NCBI GenBank assembly: GCA_018857735.1
Contig: JABMCL010002230.1
Coordinates: 223,816-287,815 of the forward strand
Reading direction: 5' to 3'
Length of the DNA: 64,000 bases
From: Alviniconcha marisindica
Taxonomy: Eukaryota; Mollusca; Gastropoda; Provannidae
Numbering within the stretch: position 1 is the stretch's first letter; every line of letters begins with the position of its first letter. This document shows positions 28,601-40,192 of this stretch, piece by piece. The position numbers were made by a program, and so were the translations under genes. A model generated the notes under the pieces. The model saw only the letters and a program-made list of their open reading frames with translations. It made no database searches and was not told the DNA's origin.

Positions 28601-29919
28601 CTGATAGCCACCACTATAGTGAGGGGAGGGTCTTGTCACCAACGTGCAACTGTGGTCTTGAAGACTGGACAGCCAAACATATATACTGCAGAGACACCCG
28701 CTTCTACAGACAGCAAGACTAAACATGAGGCCAACTGTAGTCCAGCTACACACCAAACTCTACGGCAGCAAGGAGGAACCGGAGAAGACAGCCACATTCA
28801 TCTTGCAGACTGGACTCTCAGTGTAGCAGTGATTGAGAAGAAGAAGTCTGTGCTGAGAGTGGCCCTCAGGTGAGGGGAGAACCTCGTGTCTTATGCGATT
28901 GGGAAGGGGAGGGATTGAAGAAAAATGAAGAAGAGGAAACAGAGAGAGAAAGGGTGGAGGTGCTTGGGCTCTCTCGTCTGCTTTGTCGACTCAGACGACT
29001 CAGAGTTGGACTGAAATCTCTCCTCCGTCTTTTTGCCTGATGTCAGGACGCCGCCAGGGCAGAGTTTGAGGGGGAGGTGGAAAAGTTTCTGTCGACGGGG
29101 GAGCGTCTGTTTGGGCCGTACCAGTGGGGCCGCTACGACCTGCTCATCATGCCCCCCTCCTTCCCCTTCGGGGGCATGGAGAACCCCTGCCTCACCTTCC
29201 TCACCCCCTGTGTCGTGGTTGGTGACCGCTCCCTCACCGACGTCGTCATCCATGAAATAGTGAGTTTCTCTGTGTGTGTGTGTGAAAGTGTATGTGGTGT
29301 TGTATGACAGTGTGTGTGTGAGACTCTGTGTGTGTGGCAGCGTGGTGTGTGTGTATGCATGCGTGTGTGCGTGTATGAAAGACAGTGTATGTGCTGTTCT
29401 GTTACAGTGTGTGATGTGTGTGTGTGTGAAAGATGATGTATGTGGTGTTGTGTGACAGTGTGTGTGTGTGTGTGAAAGATGATGTATGTGGTGTATGACA
29501 GTGTGTGATGTGTGTGTGTGTGAAAGACAGTGTATGTAGTGTTGTGTGAAGTACGTAATTTTCAACCATAATAGTGCTCAAATGAGGGGAGGTACAGATC
29601 AGTATTCATTACAATTATTCATGCTTTGTCAGTGCTTGCACAGTGCTGTTGGTTGTGTTGCCATATGTGATCTGAACCTGTGTGGGGCCAGTGCTGTAAG
29701 CTGTGCAGTTGGTGGTCAGGTTTTCTGTATCTTTGATCATCAAGACTTTGTATGAGCCATGAGGGGGATCTGCTCTTCTCACGGCCCTCATAGTTAGGCA
29801 AGGGCAGAGCTTTGCCTGCTGGTGAATCCTACTCCAGTGACAGAGAGCTCCTTGTCCTTTTATTTGTGCGTGTGTGTATGTGTGTGCACGCACATGTGTG
29901 TGTGTCTGTGTGTCCACAT

Positions 29920-29972
<53 letters not shown>

Positions 29973-32900
29973 GTATTCAGCTGCTTACAGTTTAGCAAGG
30001 ACCTTTTTTGTATTTATTTTTTCTGCAATTTTCTGTTTGGTCTTTATTGTCTTTTTTTCTTAACAATCAACAGCTATACATGGGGTTTGTGTCTGTTTTG
30101 TTTTGTTCTTTGTCATTTGTTTTTCTCTCGTTTTCCCGCTGGTGCACTTGTCCTGAAGTGACTTTGTGTGATTGACAGGTTGTTAAACCCCAGTTACTAA
30201 CTAGCCACGTGCATTTTTTAATTCTCCTTTATCGCAGCCCTGTAGTAATTGCCATTTTTTGCACAGAGTCACAGCTGGTTCGGCAATTTGGTGACCAATG
30301 CCAACTGGAGTGAGTTCTGGTTGAATGAGGTAAGCCTTTTTTCTTTTTTTTCCTAGCCCCAGAGAATGGTGTAAAAGTTGATTCCTTCAGAATTGCAAAA
30401 TGTCCATCCATTAACCCTTTCACTGCCCCAGCATGTCAAATTTCTGGGCTGAAAGATGCATGCACACACCTGCAAACAGTATATTTTCTGGTCCTATGGT
30501 GTGTGTGTGAGGAAGACTGCATTTTGATGAAAATCCTTTCACGTGCCAGTAGAACAAAGAAGGCGAAAAGGCTGAAGGGTTTCAAAGTTGCACTTTTATT
30601 GGTCTTTTTCAAGTGACATCATGGCAGCGAAGGGGTTAAGTTGCAAATGCAGTCATACTGTCAGTTTACTGAATATGAGAATCTTCTTCCATCAGCAAAA
30701 CCTTTTTGTTTACCAGCCTAGTAACATGATTGTTTGGGTGTTTAATTCTGTGCAGTTTTTTTCCAACAGGAGAACGTAGAACGTGTGCGTGTCCACAGAC
30801 CCCTGAATTTCCTAAAGTTGTCTTGAACAAATGTGTGTCATCAAAGACATCATGCACAGCAAGGAAACTAGGACTTTCAGCTAAGCTAGGACAGTGTGGT
30901 ACCACAGCACCTTGATGTGATGAAGTATGTGACCAGTCTGAAGTGATTGTCATTTTGAATTTCGTCATATTAAATAATTTGCCAGTTAGGGCATATGTGT
31001 GAATGGCATAATGACATCTTGTCAGGCAGGGTTTGAGTAGTTTGGGCATATTTTGTAGATGCTTCTAATGTGTGTTTTTTGTTTTGTTTGTTTTTTAAGA
31101 ATTGTTTTGTGTCCAAGGGTTTTACCATGTATGCCCAGCGACGCATCAGCGAGAAACTGTTTGGGAGAGCCGTCATGTGCTTGGAAGCCACAGTATGATG
31201 GGAGCTTCTGAGGCAGCACATGGAGAACACAGGAATGGTACAAAGCTTGCTCTTTAATCTTCGCCTTCTTGCTAAGTCTGGTTGCTGACCTTCACCTTGC
31301 GGTGTGTCTGCTTTGCTGTTTGCCAGGGTTTCACAATGTACGCGCAGCGTCGTATCCTGGAGGAGTTGTTCGGGCCGGCGGCGATGTGCCTTGAGGCCGC
31401 TACGGGACAGGCCTTGCTGCGCCAGCACATGGCTGACTCTGGAATGGTAGCTTGTCGTCTTTTGTTTCCCCATCTTTTGCTTGGTTTCTGCCTGGTTCAT
31501 TCACTTGTTCGCTTCCTGTTTGCCACTCCTCTTTAAGATTGCCCTAAAAATCCAGCAGAAGTGGCCTTAAAAAAAGAGGGGTGGTCTTTGTCAGGAGTTC
31601 ATTTAAATAATAATATTAATAGCAATTAGTCAGAGGCTGTTGTCATTATTGGCATCTTCTTGTCTCTAGCTGGCATCTTATTGTCTCCAGTTGGCATCTT
31701 ATTGTGTCAGCTGGCATCTTTTTGTCTCTAGCTCAGTAGCTGGCATCTTATTGTCTCCAGCCGGCATCTTATTGTCTCCAGCCGGCATCTTATTGTTGTC
31801 AGCTGGCATCTTTTTGTCTCTAGCTCAGTGGCTGGCGTCTTATTCGTTATTGTCTCCAGCTGGCATCTCATTGTCTCCAGTTGGCATCTCATTGTCTCTT
31901 GGGGCTGGAGTAAAGTGTTTTTTGCATCAGGATTACTTTCAGCTATAGCAATCTCCATATGTAGGACAAACCCCAGCATTCAAGTCCCTAAAGTCAGAGG
32001 TTGATGGTTTATTTTATTTTTACTTCCAGAGAGATAAAGTAATTAAGGCGCCCTCTTTGGGTTTGTATCAGTTCAGGGTTTCTACACAGTGCTTTTGGCG
32101 CTTCCACCTCCTCCTTCCTTTTCCTCCTCCGTTTCTCCTCTTTCTGTTCTCCTCTACCTTCATCCTCTCTCTCTTCCATTTCCTTTTCCTCCTCCAATTG
32201 TCCTCTCTTTTTGTTGTCCACTACTCCTCTTCCTCCTCCACCTTTTCCTCATCTCTCTTCCAGAACTTCCTCTTCTTCCTCTGATTCTCCTCTCATTTTG
32301 TTCTCCTCTTCTTCCTCTAACCTTCCTCTTCTCTCTCTTCTATTTCCTCTTCCTCCTCTGTTTTCCATTTTTCCTCTCTTTCTGTTGTCTTCTGCTCCTC
32401 CTCCTCCTCCTCCTTTACCTTCCTCTTCTCTCTCTTCCATTTCCTCTTCCTCCTCCGTTTTCCCTTTTCCTCTCTTTCTGTTGTCTTCTGCTCCTCCTCC
32501 TCCTTTACCTTCCTCTTCTCTCTCTTCCATTTCCTCTTCCTCCTCCGTTTTCCCTTTTTCCTCTCTTTCTGTTGTCTTCTGCTCCTCCTCCTCCTCCTTT
32601 ACCTTCCTCTTCTCTCTCTTCCATTTCCTCTTCCTCCTCCGTTTTCCCTTTTTCCTCTCTTTCTGTTGTCTTCTGCTCCTCCTCCTCCTCCTTTACCTTC
32701 CTCTTCTCTCTCTTCCGTTTCCTCTTCCTCCTCCGTTTTCCCTTTTTCCTCTCTTTCTGTTGTCTTCTGCTCCTCCTCCTCCTTTACCTTCCTCTTCTCT
32801 CTCTTCCATTTCCTCTTCCTCCTCCGTTTTCCCTTTTTCCTCTCTTTTTGTTGTCTTCTGCTCCTCCTCCTCCTCCTTTACCTTCCTCTTCTCTCTCTTC

Positions 32901-35900
32901 CGTTTCCTCTTCCTCCTCCGTTTTCCCTTTTTCCTCTCTTTCTGTTGTCTTCTGCTCCTCCTCCTCCTCCTCTGCCTTCCTCTTCCAGTTCCTCTTCCTC
33001 CTCTGATTCTCCTCTTTTTGTTCTTCCTCCTCTATACTTCCTCTTCTCTCTCTTCCCTTTCCTGTTCCTCCTCCAATTCTCCTCTCTTTTTGTTCTCCTC
33101 TACTCCTCTGCCTTCCTCTTCTCTCTCTTCCAGCTCCTCTTTCTTCACCTGTGGTGTGGTACTGCGGATGCAGAAATAAAGTCCCCTTTGTTGAGAGCCC
33201 AGAGCTGGTGAATGTTCTCCCTCTAAAGCCTGGAGTAGGTCATAATATAGCCATGCATGTTTTGCCCACTGCCAGGAATTTCTTCTTTGTCCTACTTTCT
33301 GCCTTGCTTTTTTAACAAGGGCAGTATTAAAAGGACTAACTCTTCATACACAAAAATTGTTTTTGTTGTTTTTATTATATATATATTAAAAAGGACTAAC
33401 TCTTCATACACAAAAATAGTTTTTGTTGTTTTTATTATATATATTATGCATGTTTTGCTTTATATTTAAGTAGGGATTGACTCGATTTTGTTCACTAGTC
33501 ATCTAGAGTGCATGTCGTGTACAAGAAAGTGTGACACGTAAGATATGACGTATTTTATAATTCTATTTGCATGTCTTATGAATCCAGCCGATCGGGCAAA
33601 CCTTGTCAAAGCCCTTATGGTAAAAAAATTTGATTAAAAGTTTCTATAGAACCAAGACATGCTTTGACTGTTGTTCTACATTCTCTCTGTTTATAGATAT
33701 ATATATATAGATGAGAAGAGTTTTGAAAGATGAATTTGTGTGTAACAGAATTTGATCATCCTGGTGTGACCCTGTGCGGTTGACAGGATGTTAAAGTCCA
33801 TCCAATTACTAACTAACTTGAACAACTGCCTGTTTTTTGCTGACTGGCTGGTTCTGCTGTCTGGCTGATAGTGAAGTGATGCTGATGTGCCTGTTTTTGT
33901 TGATGGGCTGGTTCTGCTGTCTGGCTGATAGTGAAGTGATGCTGATGTGCCTGTTTTTGCTGACTGGCTGGTTCTGCTGTCTGTGGCTGATAGTGAAGTG
34001 ATGCTGATGTGCCCTGTTTGCTGACTGGCTGGTTCTGCTGTCTGTGGCTGATAGTGAAGTGATGCTGATGTGCCCTGTTTGCTGACTGGCTGGTTCTGCT
34101 GTCTGTGGCTGATAGTGAAGTGATGCTGATGTGCCCTGTTTGCTGACTGGCTGGTTCTGCTGTCTGTGGCTGATAGTGAAGTGATGCTGATGTGCCCTGT
34201 TTGCTGACTGGCTGGTTCTGCTGTCTGTGGCTGATAGTGAAGTGATGCTGATGTGCCCTGTTTGCTGACTGGCTGGTTCTGCTGTCTGTGGCTGATAGTG
34301 AAGTGATGCTGATGTGCCCTGTTTGCTGACTGGCTGGTTCTGCTGTCTGTGGCTGATAGTGAAGTGATGCTGATGTGCCCTGTTTGCTGACTGGCTGGTT
34401 CTGCTGTCTGTGGCTGATAGTGAAGTGATGCTGATGTGCCCTGTTTGCTGACTGGCATGGTTCTGCTGTCTGTGGCTGATAGTGAAGTGATGCTGATGTG
34501 CCCTGTTTGCTGACTGGCTGGTTCTGTGTCTGTGGCTGATAGTGAAGCTGATTAGTTGTAGTGATGTGTTATGCTTTTGGTGAAGTGAATGATGTGTGTG
34601 CCCTGTTTGCTGACTGGCTGGTTCTGCTGTCTGTGGCTGATAGTGAAGTGATGCTGATGTGCCCTGTTTGCTGACTGGCTGGTTCTGCTGTCTGTGGCTG
34701 ATAGTGAAGTGATGCTGATGTGCCCTGTTTGCTGACTGGCTGGTTCTGCTGTCTGTGGCTGATAGTGAAGTGATGCTGATGTGCCCTGTTTGCTGACTGG
34801 CTGGTTCTGCTGTCTGTGGCTGATAGTGAAGTGATGCTGATGTGCCCTGTTTGCTGACTGGCTGGTTCTGCTGTCTGTGGCTGATAGTGAAGTGATGCTG
34901 ATGTGCCCTGTTTGCTGACTGGCTGGTTCTGCTGTCTGTGGCTGATAGTGAAGTGATGCTGATGTGCCCTGTTTGCTGACTGGCTGGTTCTGCTGTCTGT
35001 GGCTGATAGTGAAGTGATGCTGATGTGCCCTGTTTGCTGACTGGCTGGTTCTGCTGTCTGTGGCTGATAGTGAAGTGATGCTGATGTGCCCTGTTTGCTG
35101 ACTGGCTGGTTCTGCTGTCTGTGGCTGATAGTGAAGTGATGCTGATGTGCCCTGTTTGCTGACTGGCTGGTTCTGCTGTCTGTGGCTGATAGTGAAGTGA
35201 TGCTGATGTGCCCTGTTTGCTGACTGGCTGGTTCTGCTGTCTGTGGCTGATAGTGAAGTGATGCTGATGTGCCCTGTTTGCTGACTGGCTGGTTCTGCTG
35301 TCTGTGGCTGATAGTGAAGTGATGCTGATGTGCCCTGTTTGCTGACTGGCTGGTTCTGCTGTCTGTGGCTGATAGTGAAGTGATGCTGATGTGCCCTGTT
35401 TGCTGACTGGCTGGTTCTGCTGTCTGTGGCTGATAGTGAAGTGATGCTGATGTGCCCTGTTTGCTGACTGGCTGGTTCTGCTGTCTGTGGCTGATAGTGA
35501 AGTGATGCTGATGTGCCCTGTTTGCTGACTGGCTGGTTCTGCTGTCTGTGGCTGATAGTGAAGTGATGCTGATGTGCCCTGTTTGCTGACTGGCTGGTTC
35601 TGCTGTCTGTGGCTGATAGTGAAGTGATGCTGATGTGCCCTGTTTGCTGACTGGCTGGTTCTGCTGTCTGTGGCTGATAGTGAAGTGATGCTGATGTGCC
35701 CTGTTTGCTGACTGGCTGGTTCTGCTGTCTGTGGCTGATAGTGAAGTGATGCTGATGTGCCCTGTTTGCTGACTGGCTGGTTCTGCTGTCTGTGGCTGAT
35801 AGTGAAGTGATGCTGATGTGCCCTGTTTGCTGACTGGCTGGTTCTGCTGTCTGTGGCTGATAGTGAAGTGATGCTGATGTGCCCTGTTTGCTGACTGGCT

Positions 35901-38900
35901 GGTTCTGCTGTCTGTGGCTGATAGTGAAGTGATGCTGATGTGCCCTGTTTGCTGACTGGCTGGTTCTGCTGTCTGGGCTGATAGTGAAGTGATGCTGATG
36001 TGCCCTGTTTGCTGACTGGCTGGTTCTGCTGTCTGTGGCTGATAGTGAAGTGATGCTGATGTGCCCTGTTTGCTGACTGGCTGGTTCTGCTGTCTGTGGC
36101 TGATAGTGAAGTGATGCTGATGTGCCCTGTTTGCTGACTGGCTGGTTCTGCTGTCTGTGGCTGATAGTGAAGTGATGCTGATGTGCCCTGTTTGCTGACT
36201 GGCTGGTTCTGCTGTCTGTGGCTGATAGTGAAGTGATGCTGATGTGCCCTGTTTGCTGACTGGCTGGTTCTGCTGTCTGGCTGATAGTGAAGTGATGCTG
36301 ATGTGCCCTGTTTGCTGACTGGCTGGTTCTGCTGTCTGTGGCTGATAGTGAAGTGATGCTGATGTGCCCTGTTTGCTGACTGGCTGGTTCTGCTGTCTGT
36401 GGCTGATAGTGAAGTGATGCTGATGTGCCCTGTTTGCTGACTGGCTGGTTCTGCTGTCTGTGGCTGATAGTGAAGTGATGCTGATGTGCCCTGTTTGCTG
36501 ACTGGCTGGTTCTGCTGTCTGTGGCTGATAGTGAAGTGATGCTGATGTGCCCTGTTTGCTGACTGGCTGGTTCTGCTGTCTGTGGCTGATAGTGAAGTGA
36601 TGCTGATGTGCCCTGTTTGCTGACTGGCTGGTTCTGCTGTCTGGCTGATAGTGAAGTGATGCTGATGTGCCCTGTTTGCTGACTGGCTGGTTCTGCTGTC
36701 TGTGGCTGATAGTGAAGTGATGCTGATGTGCCCTGTTTGCTGACTGGCTGGTTCTGCTGTCTGGGCTGATAGTGAAGTGATGCTGATGTGCCCTGTTTGC
36801 TGACTGGCTGGTTCTGCTGTCTGTGGCTGATAGTGAAGTGATGCTGATGTGCCCTGTTTGCTGACTGGCTGGTTCTGCTGTCTGGCTGATAGTGAAGTGA
36901 TGCTGATGTGCCCTGTTTGCTGACTGGCTGGTTCTGCTGTCTGTGGCTGATAGTGAAGTGATGCTGATGTGCCCTGTTTGCTGACTGGCTGGTTCTGCTG
37001 TCTGTGGCTGATAGTGAAGTGATGCTGATGTGCCCTGTTTGCTGACTGGCTGGTTCTGCTGTCTGTGGCTGATAGTGAAGTGATGCTGATGTGCCCTGTT
37101 TGCTGACTGGCTGGTTCTGCTGTCTGGGCTGATAGTGAAGTGATGCTGATGTGCCCTGTTTGCTGACTGGCTGGTTCTGCTGTCTGTGGCTGATAGTGAA
37201 GTGATGCTGATGTGCCCTGTTTGCTGACTGGCTGGTTCTGCTGTCTGGCTGATAGTGAAGTGATGCTGATGTGCCCTGTTTGCTGACTGGCTGGTTCTGC
37301 TGTCTGTGGCTGATAGTGAAGTGATGCTGATGTGCCCTGTTTGCTGACTGGCTGGTTCTGCTGTCTGTGGCTGATAGTGAAGTGATGCTGATGTGCCCTG
37401 TTTGCTGACTGGCTGGTTCTGCTGTCTGTGGCTGATAGTGAAGTGATGCTGATGTGCCCTGTTTGCTGACTGGCTGGTTCTGCTGTCTGTGGCTGATAGT
37501 GAAGTGATGCTGATGTGCCCTGTTTGCTGACTGGCTGGTTCTGCTGTCTGTGGCTGATAGTGAAGTGATGCTGATGTGCCCTGTTTGCTGACTGGCTGGT
37601 TCTGCTGTCTGGCTGATAGTGAAGTGATGCTGATGTGCCCTGTTTGCTGACTGGCTGGTTCTGCTGTCTGTGGCTGATAGTGAAGTGATGCTGATGTGCC
37701 CTGTTTGCTGACTGGCTGGTTCTGCTGTCTGTGGCTGATAGTGAAGTGATGCTGATGTGCCCTGTTTGCTGACTGGCTGGTTCTGCTGTCTGTGGCTGAT
37801 AGTGAAGTGATGCTGATGTGCCCTGTTTGCTGACTGGCTGGTTCTGCTGTCTGTGGCTGATAGTGAAGTGATGCTGATGTGCCCTGTTTGCTGACTGGCT
37901 GGTTCTGCTGTCTGTGGCTGATAGTGAAGTGATGCTGATGTGCCCTGTTTGCTGACTGGCTGGTTCTGCTGTCTGTGGCTGATAGTGAAGTGATGCTGAT
38001 GTGCCCTGTTTGCTGACTGGCTGGTTCTGCTGTCTGTGGCTGATAGTGAAGTGATGCTGATGTGCCCTGTTTGCTGACTGGCTGGTTCTGCTGTCTGTGG
38101 CTGATAGTGAAGTGATGCTGATGTGCCCTGTTTGCTGACTGGCTGGTTCTGCTGTCTGTGGCTGATAGTGAAGTGATGCTGATGTGCCCTGTTTGCTGAC
38201 TGGCTGGTTCTGCTGTCTGTGGCTGATAGTGAAGTGATGCTGATGTGCCCTGTTTGCTGACTGGCTGGTTCTGCTGTCTGTGGCTGATAGTGAAGTGATG
38301 CTGATGTGCCCTGTTTGCTGACTGGCTGGTTCTGCTGTCTGTGGCTGATAGTGAAGTGATGCTGATGTGCCCTGTTTGCTGACTGGCTGGTTCTGCTGTC
38401 TGTGGCTGATAGTGAAGTGATGCTGATGTGCCCTGTTTGCTGACTGGCTGGTTCTGCTGTCTGTGGCTGATAGTGAAGTGATGCTGATGTGCCCTGTTTG
38501 CTGACTGGCTGGTTCTGCTGTCTGTGGCTGATAGTGAAGTGATGCTGATGTGCCCTGTTTGCTGACTGGCTGGTTCTGCTGTCTGTGGCTGATAGTGAAG
38601 TGATGCTGATGTGCCCTGTTTGCTGACTGGCTGGTTCTGCTGTCTGGCTGATAGTGAAGTGATGCTGATGTGCCCTGTTTGCTGACTGGCTGGTTCTGCT
38701 GTCTGTGGCTGATAGTGAAGTGATGCTGATGTGCCCTGTTTGCTGACTGGCTGGTTCTGCTGTCTGTGGCTGATAGTGAAGTGATGCTGATGTGCCCTGT
38801 TTGCTGACTGGCTGGTTCTGCTGTCTGGCTGATAGTGAAGTGATGCTGATGTGCCCTGTTTGCTGACTGGCTGGTTCTGCTGTCTGTGGCTGATAGTGAA

Positions 38901-40137
38901 GTGATGCTGATGTGCCCTGTTTGCTGACTGGCTGGTTCTGCTGTCTGTGGCTGATAGTGAAGTGATGCTGATGTGCCCTGTTTGCTGACTGGCTGGTTCT
39001 GCTGTCTGTGGCTGATAGTGAAGTGATGCTGATGTGCCCTGTTTGCTGACTGGCTGGTTCTGCTGTCTGGCTGATAGTGAAGTGATGCTGATGTGCCCTG
39101 TTTGCTGACTGGCTGGTTCTGCTGTCTGGCTGATAGTGAAGTGATGCTGATGTGCCCTGTTTGCTGACTGGCTGGTTCTGCTGTCTGTGGCTGATAGTGA
39201 AGTGATGCTGATGTGCCCTGTTTGCTGACTGGCTGGTTCTGCTGTCTGTGGCTGATAGTGAAGTGATGCTGATGTGCCCTGTTTGCTGACTGGCTGGTTC
39301 TGCTGTCTGTGGCTGATAGTGAAGTGATGCTGATGTGCCCTGTTTGCTGACTGGCTGGTTCTGCTGTCTGTGGCTGATAGTGAAGTGATGCTGATGTGCC
39401 CTGTTTGCTGACTGGCTGGTTCTGCTGTCTGTGGCTGATAGTGAAGTGATGCTGATGTGCCCTGTTTGCTGACTGGCTGGTTCTGCTGTCTGTGGCTGAT
39501 AGTGAAGTGATGCTGATGTGCCCTGTTTGCTGACTGGCTGGTTCTGCTGTCTGTGGCTGATAGTGAAGTGATGCTGATGTGCCCTGTTTGCTGACTGGCT
39601 GGTTCTGCTGTCTGTGGCTGATAGTGAAGTGATGCTGATGTGCCCTGTTTGCTGACTGGCTGGTTCTGCTGTCTGTGGCTGATAGTGAAGTGATGCTGAT
39701 GTGCCCCGTTTGCTGACTGGCTGGTTCAGCTGTCTGTGGTGATAGTGACAGTGATGCTGACCGTGCACCTCTGCGACTGGAAAGGCTTCTGCTGCTGTGG
39801 TGATATGAGCTCTGATGTGGGCGCACTGAAAATTGACGCTTCCTGAAGCTCTTGCCGTTCCAGTATTAGGTCAGGATGTGCCCCGTTCTGTGCATTGATC
39901 ACTCCTCTCAAGCTTTGCTTCCAGTTTACCCTCAGTCCTTTGTCGTCGACATCTGGCTTCCTCTGTGCTCTCTCTGCCGTTCCTTCTCTCTCTCTCTCTT
40001 CTTTGCTGCTCTGGCTCTCCACTTTCTCTCTTCTTCAGTCCAGTTTGTATCTTCTCTCCCTTGGAGCACTTGTTCAGGTTTTTCTTCTCAGTACTTACGG
40101 CTTCTTCTACGTCTTGCTCTACATCCTTATTTTCTTT

Positions 40138-40192
<55 letters not shown>

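Noticed and set aside
30666..31049. 127-codon minus frame between RNPEP exons 7 and 8
   Set aside because: No recognisable domain, intronic, AT-rich; consistent with chance.
32089..33211. Ser/Leu/Phe-rich frames of 305 and 322 codons
   Set aside because: Products of a polypyrimidine repeat with no stop codons, not protein-like.
33809..39826. Minus-strand open frames of 2,005 and 1,738 codons
   Set aside because: They are the 61-bp minisatellite read through; all three frames give the same permuted peptide, there is no domain, and no start or end context.
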